Origin: JBKEDC01 sp047975205
Lineage (GTDB): Bacteria; Bacteroidota; Bacteroidia; Bacteroidales; Prolixibacteraceae
Direction of reading: 5' to 3'
NCBI GenBank assembly: GCA_047975205.1
Contig: JBKEDC010000018.1
Span: 19,038-83,037, forward strand
Length of the DNA stretch: 64,000 nt
Every line of letters starts with the position of its first letter. Position 1 is the first letter of the stretch. The notes below the pieces were generated by a model. That model searched no databases. It saw only the letters and a program-made list of their open reading frames with translations, and had not been told where the DNA came from. This document shows, piece after piece, positions 33,622 to 43,423 of this stretch. The translations under genes were made by a program, and so were the position numbers.

Positions 33622-35340
33622 CTATTGTTTGTTGCTACTCCCTGACTCTGAGCTATTTTTTTTAGTTTTAGTAGTCGGTAGCTTTTGTTCATCTATAATG
33701 ATAGCTTTTTTGAAAGGGCTTTCTTTGGGTTTCGGATAATCGGATATATCATAGCTTACCTTACGTTGCTTATATCCTTCGATTTTTTTATTTACCTGTA
33801 TTCTGTATATACTGTCTTTCTTCTGTTCCGGACTCAGAAAGATATCATAAATACTTCTAGGACGGATTAAATCTTGCCAATTAAAGTCAGATAATACCCG
33901 ATCTTCTTTGCCAACCATAGTTGGAGGTATAAGCTGTCCGTCCGGATTCGTGTAAAATGTAATCTTACTCACTTTGCTTTGGGCTAAATCTATGCCGATT
34001 TTACTCCCCATAGCTTTATTTAGCCCGATTAATCCATCAGAGTCATAGGCATAATATATGCTTTGACCATTACCATCTACATCTATATGCTTCAGTTGTC
34101 GATTAGATATGTATCCAATCATATTTCGTCCCTTGATTTGATTAAATCGAATGGAATCTTCCTGAGCTATGATGAAAGAATTTTTTTCTAAGTGAAATTC
34201 TTGATGTATTGAATCTTTCATAACCATTTCCATATAATCAGCACTTAATTGGTTTGCTTCTGACCACACTACCGGATCTTGAAACAATCTTAAGGTTGAA
34301 TCGGCAGAAAAGTAAGCGGTAGAATCACACTTTCCTTGTAAATCCTGTCGAAAAAATTGTACTCCATAGTAACCTAGTACAACTTTCTGATCAGGAATGG
34401 TGTCAGGAAATGTTTGTAGTGTATCAGCATGCATATATAATGTGTCAACATCTGTGTATAGTAGCGCATGGGCAGAGTCTGTAACTAAAGATTCTTGTTT
34501 AAGGTCGTTGTATTTGATTCTATTACCTTTAACAATTATCTTTTGTTCGTAGTCTTGTATACTAGCATTACCGACAGCAATACCATCGCTTGTATTTTGA
34601 TGAAAAAAGATAGAATTAGCAATTATACTTTGTCCTTTTGTGTGAATAATGGGATTATTATGAAGTTCGGTATAGCCTTCTTTGGTGTCGTAAAATCCTT
34701 TGGAAGCATAGAGTGTATCATTCTCATTGTAACAAGTAGTTGGACCTACTATAGTTGCAACTCCGGTTGAAGGAGTATAGATTAACGTGTCAGACAATAT
34801 TCTATAAGTAGGGGTTTGTCCGTCGACCTCTTTTTTAAAGTAAGTTTTATCTATGTTAGCATAATATTCTCCAATCCGGCTGTGAAGCGTATTTGTGCTA
34901 TCGATAACGGTTCCATAATCATCATAATACCCGATATTAGTAGCCATATCATAATTCAGTACATCGGTTGTCAGAGTAGTCTGTTTATTGATTAAACGAA
35001 CATTTCGTTCTGCTATAGCCCATTGAGTATCTCCATTATAGTTTACAAAGTGAGCATACATATTAAGAGTGTCAGCTTTGATGATATGTACATTACCAAA
35101 CGCATCAACCATGTTTGTGTCGCTATAAGAGTATGCACTATCACAAAACATCACTATATCTTTATGGGTAATCTTCACATTTCCAATCAAGCGATTCGCA
35201 TTTGAAATAATTTGCTTATTGAACTGCATTTTATCGGCATGCTCGATATTCACCTGCTTTTTATTCTGAGCGAAAGCCGGAATGCAAATCAATATATTCA
35301 AAAGCGAGACACAAATGAATCTTTGACAACTATTTATCAT
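33622..35340 (-). CDS. OstA/LptA-like exported protein
   Basis: This is a 572-residue protein with a signal peptide (VSLLNILICIPAFA) and an extended OstA/LptA-type beta-jellyroll region over most of its length. The repeated short strands are seen in ANRLIGNVKITHKDIVMFCD, DAFGNVHIIKADTLNMYA and IVGPTTCYNENDTLYASKG. LptA-like proteins bridge the periplasm to carry lipopolysaccharide to the outer membrane; this one is about three times longer than LptA. It ends with a Lys/Ser-rich tail. It is the last gene of the clpC-surA operon (35-base gap). I would not assign it as LptA or LptD itself. Confidence 0.85.
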   Translation of the reverse strand: MINSCQRFICVSLLNILICIPAFAQNKKQVNIEHADKMQFNKQIISNANRLIGNVKITHKDIVMFCDSAYSYSDTNMVDAFGNVHIIKADTLNMYAHFVNYNGDTQWAIAERNVRLINKQTTLTTDVLNYDMATNIGYYDDYGTVIDSTNTLHSRIGEYYANIDKTYFKKEVDGQTPTYRILSDTLIYTPSTGVATIVGPTTCYNENDTLYASKGFYDTKEGYTELHNNPIIHTKGQSIIANSIFFHQNTSDGIAVGNASIQDYEQKIIVKGNRIKYNDLKQESLVTDSAHALLYTDVDTLYMHADTLQTFPDTIPDQKVVLGYYGVQFFRQDLQGKCDSTAYFSADSTLRLFQDPVVWSEANQLSADYMEMVMKDSIHQEFHLEKNSFIIAQEDSIRFNQIKGRNMIGYISNRQLKHIDVDGNGQSIYYAYDSDGLIGLNKAMGSKIGIDLAQSKVSKITFYTNPDGQLIPPTMVGKEDRVLSDFNWQDLIRPRSIYDIFLSPEQKKDSIYRIQVNKKIEGYKQRKVSYDISDYPKPKESPFKKAIIIDEQKLPTTKTKKNSSESGSSNKQ

Positions 35341-35375
35341 ATGATAATTCTAAATAAATCCCGATAGGACAGTAG

Positions 35376-36716
35376 TTATTTAATCCAATTTTTATATTGG
35401 AAGTTGCAGTTGGCATATGAGTCGTCGATACGAATGTAAGTTTTATTTTGTCTTTCCTGAACCCACTTCTCAACAGCCTGATCTTGCTTTTCTTTTAGAT
35501 ATATGTCGCTTAATGTTTTATAATCTTCATTGGGATTAGCCGTATGGGCAGATGTCCTATCTAAGAGTTTTACAATCTTATAAACGACCTGCTGTTTATC
35601 ATCAACAGTTTTAAATGGTTCTGATATTTCATTGATTTTCAATCCGTCAAGTACTTTCCCAACTTGGGGGTTAAGTTCTTCTTTAGTCCATTTGGATGAC
35701 ATAGTTGTAGGATTCAAGGCAATGCCCCCTCCATTTCTAGAATTTTTATCAGCAGAGAAATGAGTTGCAGCTTCTGAAAAAGTAACCTTTTCTCGGCGAA
35801 TTAGACTCGCTAAGCTATCTAATTGCGTAGTAGCCTTTTTTAAAGCTTCTGCTGATGGGGTGGGCTTTAAAATGATATGACGTGTGTTAGCTTGATCTCC
35901 TTTTCTGTCGATAAGTTGAATAATATGATATCCGAAGTCAGATTTAACTACGTTGGATACCTTTCCTTCCTTTAGATTAAATGCAGCATTGGCATAGGCA
36001 GGGTCGAGTTGAGCTTTTCCCATATATCCAAGTTCACCCCCATTTGAAGCTGATGGCCCTTCCGAATAAAGCACAGCAAGTGTTGCAAAGTCCTCGCCTT
36101 CATCCTCAATACGATGCTTAAAGTCTCGCAGACGGGCTTTAATTTTATTCTCTTCTTCTACCGAAATCTCCGGGTAAACACTAATTTGTGCATACTCAAC
36201 TTGATCATCAATTTGAGGTAGCTTTGATTTGTCATCATTTTTATATTTATAGCGTACCTCAGCAGGCGTAATAGTAACATTCTTTATGATTGTACTACGC
36301 ATTTGTTGCGTGTATAATTGATTTTCGATAACCTCTTTTAGACCAGATTTGATTTCTGTAATTGGTTTCTTGAAATAAGACTCAACAGCTTTCTCAGATC
36401 CTAGGTTCTGTACAAAATATTGCATTCTAGAGTCTAGTTGTTGATTAATTTGATTATCGGTTACAACGATATTGGAATCTAGTTCTGCTTCTGCAAGAAG
36501 AAGTTTTTCAACCAATAGATTCTCCAAAATTTCACACTTCATGTCTCCGTTTGAAGAAATGCCCTGAGCAACATTGTTCCGATACATTTCTTCTACATCA
36601 GATTTAAGAATTATGTTATTACCCACTACAGCTACAATCTGATTTATGACTTTATCTTGAGCATAAGAGACAAAGGGCGAGATAACTGTGAAGAATAGTA
36701 TAATCTTCTTTAGCAT
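35376..36716 (-). CDS. SurA-like periplasmic peptidyl-prolyl isomerase/chaperone
   Basis: This 446-residue exported chaperone escorts outer-membrane proteins. It has a signal peptide (ILFFTVISPFVSYA), a SurA N-terminal domain beginning INQIVAVVGNNIILKSDVE, and two parvulin (PpiC) domains. The first is clear (FATLAVLYSEGPSASNGGEL, GYHIIQLIDR). The second is recognisable (HIILKPTPSAEA, FSEAATHFSADKNSRNGGG). It lies 16 bases after the lipoprotein gene and 35 bases before the OstA-like gene, so outer-membrane protein and lipopolysaccharide assembly factors are co-expressed. Confidence 0.93.
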   Translation of the reverse strand: MLKKIILFFTVISPFVSYAQDKVINQIVAVVGNNIILKSDVEEMYRNNVAQGISSNGDMKCEILENLLVEKLLLAEAELDSNIVVTDNQINQQLDSRMQYFVQNLGSEKAVESYFKKPITEIKSGLKEVIENQLYTQQMRSTIIKNVTITPAEVRYKYKNDDKSKLPQIDDQVEYAQISVYPEISVEEENKIKARLRDFKHRIEDEGEDFATLAVLYSEGPSASNGGELGYMGKAQLDPAYANAAFNLKEGKVSNVVKSDFGYHIIQLIDRKGDQANTRHIILKPTPSAEALKKATTQLDSLASLIRREKVTFSEAATHFSADKNSRNGGGIALNPTTMSSKWTKEELNPQVGKVLDGLKINEISEPFKTVDDKQQVVYKIVKLLDRTSAHTANPNEDYKTLSDIYLKEKQDQAVEKWVQERQNKTYIRIDDSYANCNFQYKNWIK

Positions 36717-36732
36717 TGTGTCGTTTTTTATT

Positions 36733-37593
36733 TTAATAAATAGTAATATTATCTGAATTCTCTGCTTGTTCGATCATTTGACTCTCAAGTTGCTTTAAGT
36801 ACTCTTGTTTTCGTTTGTACATAATAGTGTTTCGAACATCTTCCTCCTTTAAGCTAGGGGAGAATATTGAGGTGTTTTTACTTTTTTCGTTAAGATCTCG
36901 AATACAAAGAAAGTAATAAAAATTAGCATCAGAGCTGTCTATGTATTTCTTATTTGAAAAAAAAGACTTATTGACATTTGAATTGTTCGGCATCGATTCT
37001 AATAATTTGGGTAAATCTACCCATTTATTGGAGTAATCCTTCATCTCACTGGCAAAGTTTTTGCCATAACTCATTAAGGCTTCAAAGTTTTCGGTTTCAC
37101 CAAGCTTAATTACTGTGTTTACATCAACATGACTCCACGGAAACTTCAAATAAACACCTTTAACCAGGTTGCTGTCATGGGATTCTACATCAGCATGGAA
37201 TGATGTAGGAATTGCTTCTTCAATATCCGACTTTGTAATTGTAGTATCAATAAGTTTGTTAAACGAGTTTTCATATCTGTATATCAGCAGTGATTTTCTA
37301 TACTCTTGAAGCTGTCTATCTACATTGAGTTCTTCCGGACTCAACGTATTTTCGGCTTCTTTTAACAGTAGTTCTGTTCGTACCCATGAATCAATAAAGT
37401 TTTTAGCCCAAGAAATGCTATCATCAGTATTTAAATCTATAGGCATATTCTTTTCTAGATCTTCTAAGTACAGTTGTTTGTCATATACTTTAGCAATAAG
37501 TGTTGTATTATTGTTACTAACTTTGCTACAAGAACACAATAGGAGAGCTATCGTAGATAGAATGATATATTTTTCAGAAAAAAGATGTCGCAT
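36733..37593 (-). CDS. SurA-N-like lipoprotein without obvious parvulin domain
   Basis: This is a 286-residue lipoprotein (LLLCSCSK, likely lipidated at C22). Residues 30-130 resemble the N-terminal helical chaperone domain of SurA/PpiC proteins (AKVYDKQLYLEDLEKNMP, then helices around WVRTELLLKEAE). The following region does not show the parvulin core seen in the next gene. In Bacteroidales this slot is usually annotated as a peptidyl-prolyl isomerase. Here it may be a chaperone-only partner. It is embedded between clpC (13 bases) and the surA-like gene (16 bases). Confidence 0.75.
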   Translation of the reverse strand: MRHLFSEKYIILSTIALLLCSCSKVSNNNTTLIAKVYDKQLYLEDLEKNMPIDLNTDDSISWAKNFIDSWVRTELLLKEAENTLSPEELNVDRQLQEYRKSLLIYRYENSFNKLIDTTITKSDIEEAIPTSFHADVESHDSNLVKGVYLKFPWSHVDVNTVIKLGETENFEALMSYGKNFASEMKDYSNKWVDLPKLLESMPNNSNVNKSFFSNKKYIDSSDANFYYFLCIRDLNEKSKNTSIFSPSLKEEDVRNTIMYKRKQEYLKQLESQMIEQAENSDNITIY

Positions 37594-37606
37594 TTGATTT
37601 TTGGTG

Positions 37607-40132
37607 TTATGATTCGGCTTTTACAATCTTAGTTTTTAATTTCTTTCTTCGACTGTCAAATCCGATAGATATTGTATCTTTTTCTTTAACTTCATTTTGT
37701 ATGATTAAAGACGCAATGGTGTCTTCTAAATGATGTTGTATAGCGCGTTGAAGCGGACGAGCCCCATACTTAGGGTCATATCCTTGTTCGGCAACAAAAG
37801 ATTTTGCTGTTTTCGATATTTTAAGCTTGTATCCTAATTCTTCCACTCTATTGAATAACGATTTTAGTTCGATTTCAACAATGCTTAGGATATTTTCTTT
37901 TGATAAAGTATTGAACATGACGATATCATCAATGCGATTCAAAAATTCCGGAGAGAATGACTTCTTTAGTGCTTTGCTGATGATATATTTTGAATTTTCA
38001 TCCTCTTGTTCGGGTGTTTTGAATGTGTTAAACCCTACACCATGACCGAAATCTTGTAATTGGCGAGAACCAATGTTAGAAGTCATGATGATGATCGTGT
38101 TTTTGAAATCAACGACACGACCTAAACTGTCAGTTAAGCGTCCTTCATCGAGTAGTTGCAATAAAATATTGAATACATCGGGGTGTGCTTTCTCAATTTC
38201 GTCGAGTAAGACCACAGAGTAGGGTTTGCGACGAACCTTTTCAGTGAGTTGTCCGCCTTTATCGTAGCCAACGTATCCAGGAGGAGCTCCCACAAGACGT
38301 GATACGGCAAATTTCTCCATGTATTCGCTCATATCGATACGAATTAAAGAGTCTCTGGAGTTGAACAAGTAATCACTAAGCACCTTGGCAAGTTGTGTTT
38401 TTCCTACTCCGGTTGGACCGAGGAATATAAAGGTGCCAATAGGCTTATTAGGATCTTTCAAACCTGAGCGATTACGCTGTATAGCGCGTACAACATGCTG
38501 AATAGCCTCATCTTGACCGATTACAGAACCTTTTAGTTCTTCTTTCATGTTAGACAAACGTTTAATCTCAGTTTGCTGAATACGCTGGGTTGGAACCCCT
38601 GTCATTAGAGAAATAGTCTCTGCTACTTTGTCCTCGTTAACAACTAGTCGTTGGATCTCCAATGTTTTTTGCCACTTTTCTTTCTCCATTTGGAGTAGCG
38701 ATAGATGTCCTTTTTCTTTATCTCGATATCCTGCTGCTTTTTCAAACGCCTGTGTTTTCACTGCCTGAAGCTTTTTATTTTTGAGCTCTTCAATTTCTTT
38801 CTCTAATTTGATGATAGCTTTAGGAATATCAACCTGAGAAATATTAACACGAGATCCGGCCTCATCTAAGGCATCAATAGCCTTGTCCGGAAGAAATCGG
38901 TCATTAATATATCTCGACGTAAGTTTCACGCAAGCTTCGATTGCTTCCGGGGTGTATCTCACATGGTGATGATCCTCATACTTTCCTTTGATATTATTAA
39001 GAATTTGAATAGTTTCTTCCTCAGAAGTAGGCTCTACAGTTACTCGTTGGAAGCGTCGTTCTAATGCACCGTCACTTTCAATGTGTTTGCTATATTCGTT
39101 AAGGGTAGTTGCTCCAATACATTGTACGAAGCCTCGAGCCAGAGCCGGTTTGAGCATGTTAGCGGCATCTAAAGATCCGCTTGTTCCTCCCGCACCAACA
39201 ATGGTATGAATTTCGTCAATGAACAGTATAATGTCATCCACACGAGAAAGCTCATTAATGATGGCTTTCATGCGCTCTTCAAATTGTCCTCTATATTTAG
39301 TTCCGGCAACAACAGAGGCTATATCAATGCTTAGTATTCGTTTATTAAGTAAGAGGCGAGGAGCCTTTTTTTCTACAATGCGTAAGGCTAAACCTTCAGC
39401 GATAGCAGATTTACCAACTCCGGGTTCACCAATAAGAATAGGATTGTTTTTTTTACGGCGAGATAAGATTTGTGCGATACGAATAATCTCTTTTTCTCTA
39501 CCAACGATGGGATCAAGTTTACCTTCGGCGGCCTGCTTAGTAATATCAATACCAAAATTATCAAGCACAGGAGTAGTAGATTCGTTTTCTTTTGGTGAAG
39601 GGATTCGAGGCGTTCTTATCATGTGATCATTCTCATCGTCGTCATCATCATCGGAAATATTGCTATTCACAAACTCAGTGTCTCGTTTTTTAATTTCATC
39701 TTTCAAGCGGTTGTAATCCACCTGACTGTTCTCTAATATACCGGAAACAAGCGATTTTCGGTCGCGAAGTATGGCCAGAACAAGATGGCAAGGCTTTACA
39801 TCATCATCTTTAAGGTCTTTAGCCTCTAAATAAATAAGTTTTAATAATCGTTCTACAGATCGATTCATCATGATATGAACATCACCGGTAAGACTATGAT
39901 CAGCTTGTATAGTCTCTTCAATTTCTGTTTTAACTTGCTCTAAGTTAACCCCCATGCGTTTTAATAACGTCATCGTATAGCTGTCATTAGAGCGTAATAT
40001 GGCCAAAAAGATATGTTCGCGGGTAATCATATCATTACCCAAACGAATGGCTTCTTCATAGCTAATCGACAATATATTTTCTATATCTTGAGGGAGTAAA
40101 TTTCCCTTATTTTCAATGTTTAAACTATCCAT
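37607..40132 (-). CDS. clpC: ATP-dependent Clp protease ATP-binding subunit ClpC
   Basis: This is a double AAA+ unfoldase (841 residues) that feeds proteins to ClpP or disaggregates them. In order: the Clp N-domain (two repeats, EEAIRLGNDMITREHIFLAIL), an acidic linker (DDDDDEND), AAA1 with GEPGVGKSA, a UVR-type middle segment (QAFEKAAGYRDKEKG) that marks ClpC over ClpA/ClpB, and AAA2 with GPTGVGKTQ and LDEIEKAHPDV. I start at ATG 40132 (MDSLNIENKG) because the N-domain begins there. The longest frame adds 23 hydrophobic residues that do not fit the family. It heads the clpC-lipoprotein-surA-ostA operon. Confidence 0.93.
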   Translation of the reverse strand: MDSLNIENKGNLLPQDIENILSISYEEAIRLGNDMITREHIFLAILRSNDSYTMTLLKRMGVNLEQVKTEIEETIQADHSLTGDVHIMMNRSVERLLKLIYLEAKDLKDDDVKPCHLVLAILRDRKSLVSGILENSQVDYNRLKDEIKKRDTEFVNSNISDDDDDDENDHMIRTPRIPSPKENESTTPVLDNFGIDITKQAAEGKLDPIVGREKEIIRIAQILSRRKKNNPILIGEPGVGKSAIAEGLALRIVEKKAPRLLLNKRILSIDIASVVAGTKYRGQFEERMKAIINELSRVDDIILFIDEIHTIVGAGGTSGSLDAANMLKPALARGFVQCIGATTLNEYSKHIESDGALERRFQRVTVEPTSEEETIQILNNIKGKYEDHHHVRYTPEAIEACVKLTSRYINDRFLPDKAIDALDEAGSRVNISQVDIPKAIIKLEKEIEELKNKKLQAVKTQAFEKAAGYRDKEKGHLSLLQMEKEKWQKTLEIQRLVVNEDKVAETISLMTGVPTQRIQQTEIKRLSNMKEELKGSVIGQDEAIQHVVRAIQRNRSGLKDPNKPIGTFIFLGPTGVGKTQLAKVLSDYLFNSRDSLIRIDMSEYMEKFAVSRLVGAPPGYVGYDKGGQLTEKVRRKPYSVVLLDEIEKAHPDVFNILLQLLDEGRLTDSLGRVVDFKNTIIIMTSNIGSRQLQDFGHGVGFNTFKTPEQEDENSKYIISKALKKSFSPEFLNRIDDIVMFNTLSKENILSIVEIELKSLFNRVEELGYKLKISKTAKSFVAEQGYDPKYGARPLQRAIQHHLEDTIASLIIQNEVKEKDTISIGFDSRRKKLKTKIVKAES

Positions 40133-40591
40133 AAATTGATTAGTCGTGTAAATTTCGAAATGTAAAAATAGTAATTCTAATATGAATTTCGCTAGCAACA
40201 TGTCAATTGATGCATTATTTTATGCAATAATCAAACTAATTATCAGCTATTTTCATCTTTCATTTTTATCTTTTTCTACACCTAACAAATAGAAAGACCG
40301 AATGTTAGTACTTATATTTTTTTTAATTCAATCGTTCATTACAATAATTGCATGTCAAGGTTAATTTAAGACTGTTGAAATCGTAATTTTATGTTTTTTT
40401 AATTTATTGTATTAATTTTATCAGACTAAACTGCCCATAATTATTTGAAAATTATATTAGCACTAAATATTGACTACAGATTGATGTAAAAGTAATTATG
40501 AAAAGCAATTGTTTGTAGAGAATAAACGGAGATAATGATTTTAGCTCTAATATACATTTCAGAATTAGTACAAAAAGGATTAATTGCCCCG

Positions 40592-40650
40592 ATTTATGAA
40601 TGAGGAATGAACAAAAAAATGTTGAGACTCTTCATTCATTTCTCATAAAT
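40592..40650. repeat. Imperfect 20-bp inverted repeat in the clpC-gyrA gap
   Basis: ATTTATGAATGAGGAATGAA (40592-40611) is complementary, with about four mismatches, to the sequence at 40631-40650, across a 19-base spacer. No T-run follows on either side, so it does not look like a simple terminator. Confidence 0.5.
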
Positions 40651-40840
40651 GGCGCGAAAAATAATAGATTTAAATTGCATCATGGATTTGCAATAAACTA
40701 TTTTTTTAATATAAGTTGCTGTGAATTATATCAATAAGTGTATTTAAGATATGCTGTATATGCGAATGGCAGATGTGATTATAATTGCATATGTTACCTT
40801 TTTTCGTGAAAAGTGTATTTTTTTTACTTGATTTTAGGGC

Positions 40841-40871
40841 TTGTTAGGTTAAGAGTATTTTTTTACTTTTG
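40841..40871 (+). promoter_or_regulatory. Promoter of gyrA
   Basis: TTG at 40841-40843, 20 bases, then TACTTTTG at 40864-40871, close to the full Bacteroidetes consensus. The ATG is 34 bases downstream. Confidence 0.6.
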
Positions 40872-40905
40872 TCGATTGTGAATTAAGAACTAATTAAAAA
40901 GATTG

Positions 40906-43413
40906 ATGGCTGAAGGCGAAAAAATTATCAAGATAAATATTGAGGAACAAATGCGTAGTGCATATATCGACTATTCTATGTCGGTTATTGTTTCTCGCGC
41001 ATTACCGGATGTTCGCGACGGAATGAAACCTGTTCATCGTCGTGTGTTATTTGGTATGAATGAAATGGGGGTTCTTTCAAATAGAGCTTATAAGAAATCA
41101 GCTCGTATTGTAGGTGATGTCATGGGGCGTTATCACCCACATGGTGACTCATCGGTGTATATGACTATGGTGCGCATGGCACAAAACTGGTCATTGCGTT
41201 ATACCCTTGTTGATGGTCAGGGTAACTATGGTTCGGTTGACGGCGATAGCCCGGCAGCTATGCGTTACACCGAAGCAAGGATGGCTAAAATTGCAGAAGA
41301 AACTTTAGCCGATATTGATAAAAATACTGTTGATTTTCAACCTAATTTCGATGAATCGTTAAAGGAACCGACAGTTTTGCCAACTCGAATCCCTACTTTA
41401 TTAGTAAATGGGGCTTCCGGTATTGCTGTAGGTATGGCAACAAATATGCCACCGCATAACATAACAGATACTATTGATGCAATTATAGCATATGTTGATG
41501 ATCGAGATATTGAAATTCCTCAATTAACCGAAATTATTAAAGCTCCCGACTTCCCGACCGGGGGAACGATATATGGTTATAAAGGAGTAGAAGAGGCCTA
41601 CGAAACGGGTCGAGGTCGTATTTTACTTCGGGGGAAGGCTCATATCGAAGCTCACGGCAATAACAGAGAACGTATTATTATTACGGAAATTCCTTATTTG
41701 GTGAATAAGGCAGAGCTTATCATAAAAATTGCCGAGCTCGTTAACGATAAAAAAATTGAAGGAATATCGAACATAAATGATGAATCAGATCGTCAAGGTA
41801 TGCGCATTGTTGTTGATATTAAGAAAGATGAAATGCCTAGCGTGGTGCTGAATAAGCTCTTCAAATTCACCCAACTTCAAACATCCTTTAGTGTAAATAA
41901 TATTGCTTTGGTAAATGGTCGTCCAAAATTATTGAATCTTAAAGATTTGATTCATTATTTTGTAGAACATCGTCATGAAGTGGTTGTTCGCCGTACACAA
42001 TATGAGTTAGATCAAGCTGAAAAAAGAGCTCATATTTTAGAGGGGTTAATTATTGCATCAGACAATATTGATGAAGTAATTGCTATCATTAGAGGTTCTA
42101 AAACTCCGGATGAGGCCAGAGAATCATTAATGACTCGTTTTGATTTGAGCGATATTCAAGCTCGTGCTATCGTGGAAATGCGCTTGCGAAGTTTAACTGG
42201 TCTTGAACAAGATAAATTACATGCCGAATACGAGGAGGTTATGGAATTTATAGGCAGGTGCAAAGAAATTTTGGCAAATGAAGATTTGCGTATGCAAATC
42301 ATTAAGGATGAATTGTTGGAAATCAAGACTAAATATGGTGATGAGCGCAAAACGGAGATTGTGCCCAACGCCGAAGAATTTAATCCGGAAGATTTTTATG
42401 CCGATGAAGAAATGGTAATTACTATTTCTCATATGGGATATATCAAACGCACACCGCTTTCAGAGTTTAAAACACAAGGAAGAGGTGGGGTAGGTTCTAA
42501 AGGAAGCAATACACGAGATGAGGACTTCTTGGAACATATGTTTGTTGCAACAATGCATAATACCTTGTTGCTTTTTACCGAAAACGGCAAATGTTTTTGG
42601 TTAAAAGTATATGAAATTCCGGAAGGTTCGAAAACAAGTAAAGGTAGAGCGATTCAGAATTTATTGAATATTGAAAGTGACGATAAGGTATTGGCGTATA
42701 TTAATGTTACGACATTGAAAGATGAGGATTACATTAATAATAATTACATCATCTTATGTACCAAAAACGGAACGATTAAGAAAACATCATTAGAAGCTTA
42801 TTCTCGACCTCGCACAAATGGTGTAAACGCTATTACAGTGCGTGATGGCGATAAATTGTTGGAAGCTAGATTGACTAACGGTAATCATGAAATATTAATT
42901 GCTGTTCGTTCGGGTAAAGCTATTCGTTTCCATGAAGACATTGTACGTGCCATTGGTAGAACTGCAACCGGAGTGCGAGGTATTACCCTTGGTCATGAAA
43001 AAGATGAAGTGGTAGGTATGATTACAGTGGAAAATCAAAATGAAGATGTACTTGTTGTTTCTGAGAATGGTTATGGTAAGCGCTCCAGTATTGAAGATTA
43101 TCGTATCACCAACAGAGGCGGTAAAGGGGTTAAGACAATCAACGTTACAGAAAAAACAGGTGACTTGATAGCCATTAAGAGTGTGAACGATGAGAATGAC
43201 TTAATGATTATTACTCTTAACGGTATTACTATTCGACTTTCAATTTCAGATTTGCGAGTAATGGGACGCGCAACTCAAGGAGTGCGTTTAATAAATTTAC
43301 GTAATGACGATAAAATAGCTTCGGTTGCCCGAGTTGAAGTGCAAGAAACTTCAGATGTGGAAGATATAGAAGGGGAAGAAACGGAAGATTCAAATGAAAC
43401 AGAAAAACAATAA
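40906..43413 (+). CDS. gyrA: DNA gyrase subunit A
   Basis: This is the DNA breakage-reunion subunit of gyrase. The 835-residue protein starts at ATG 40906, since a TTG one codon upstream is unlikely. The winged-helix and tower domain holds the catalytic tyrosine Y121 (AAMRYTEARM) and the quinolone region HPHGDSSVYM. Serine S82 (E. coli S83) is kept, while the E. coli D87 position is methionine (M86). The C-terminal pinwheel includes the gyrase box QGRGGVGSKG and blade repeats. An acidic tail (EDIEGEETEDSNETE) ends it. A TPR gene follows after 10 bases. Confidence 0.97.
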   Translation: MAEGEKIIKINIEEQMRSAYIDYSMSVIVSRALPDVRDGMKPVHRRVLFGMNEMGVLSNRAYKKSARIVGDVMGRYHPHGDSSVYMTMVRMAQNWSLRYTLVDGQGNYGSVDGDSPAAMRYTEARMAKIAEETLADIDKNTVDFQPNFDESLKEPTVLPTRIPTLLVNGASGIAVGMATNMPPHNITDTIDAIIAYVDDRDIEIPQLTEIIKAPDFPTGGTIYGYKGVEEAYETGRGRILLRGKAHIEAHGNNRERIIITEIPYLVNKAELIIKIAELVNDKKIEGISNINDESDRQGMRIVVDIKKDEMPSVVLNKLFKFTQLQTSFSVNNIALVNGRPKLLNLKDLIHYFVEHRHEVVVRRTQYELDQAEKRAHILEGLIIASDNIDEVIAIIRGSKTPDEARESLMTRFDLSDIQARAIVEMRLRSLTGLEQDKLHAEYEEVMEFIGRCKEILANEDLRMQIIKDELLEIKTKYGDERKTEIVPNAEEFNPEDFYADEEMVITISHMGYIKRTPLSEFKTQGRGGVGSKGSNTRDEDFLEHMFVATMHNTLLLFTENGKCFWLKVYEIPEGSKTSKGRAIQNLLNIESDDKVLAYINVTTLKDEDYINNNYIILCTKNGTIKKTSLEAYSRPRTNGVNAITVRDGDKLLEARLTNGNHEILIAVRSGKAIRFHEDIVRAIGRTATGVRGITLGHEKDEVVGMITVENQNEDVLVVSENGYGKRSSIEDYRITNRGGKGVKTINVTEKTGDLIAIKSVNDENDLMIITLNGITIRLSISDLRVMGRATQGVRLINLRNDDKIASVARVEVQETSDVEDIEGEETEDSNETEKQ

Positions 43414-43423
43414 TTAATATAAA

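Larger units (their letters stand above)
40133..40905. other. 773-bp AT-rich divergent intergenic region
   Basis: This is the longest gap in the window, between clpC (minus) and gyrA (plus). It holds the gyrA promoter, a gapped palindrome near clpC (40207-40234, TTGATGCAT / ATGC-AATA-ATCAA) and a longer imperfect inverted repeat (40592-40650). No open frame or known RNA was recognised. Confidence 0.55.

Noticed and set aside
33509..33739. Plus-strand open frame downstream of the helicase gene
   Set aside because: It starts within the terminator stem and runs antisense through the OstA-like gene.
39219..39626. 135-codon plus-strand open frame
   Set aside because: It is antisense to the conserved AAA1 domain of clpC; a shadow frame.
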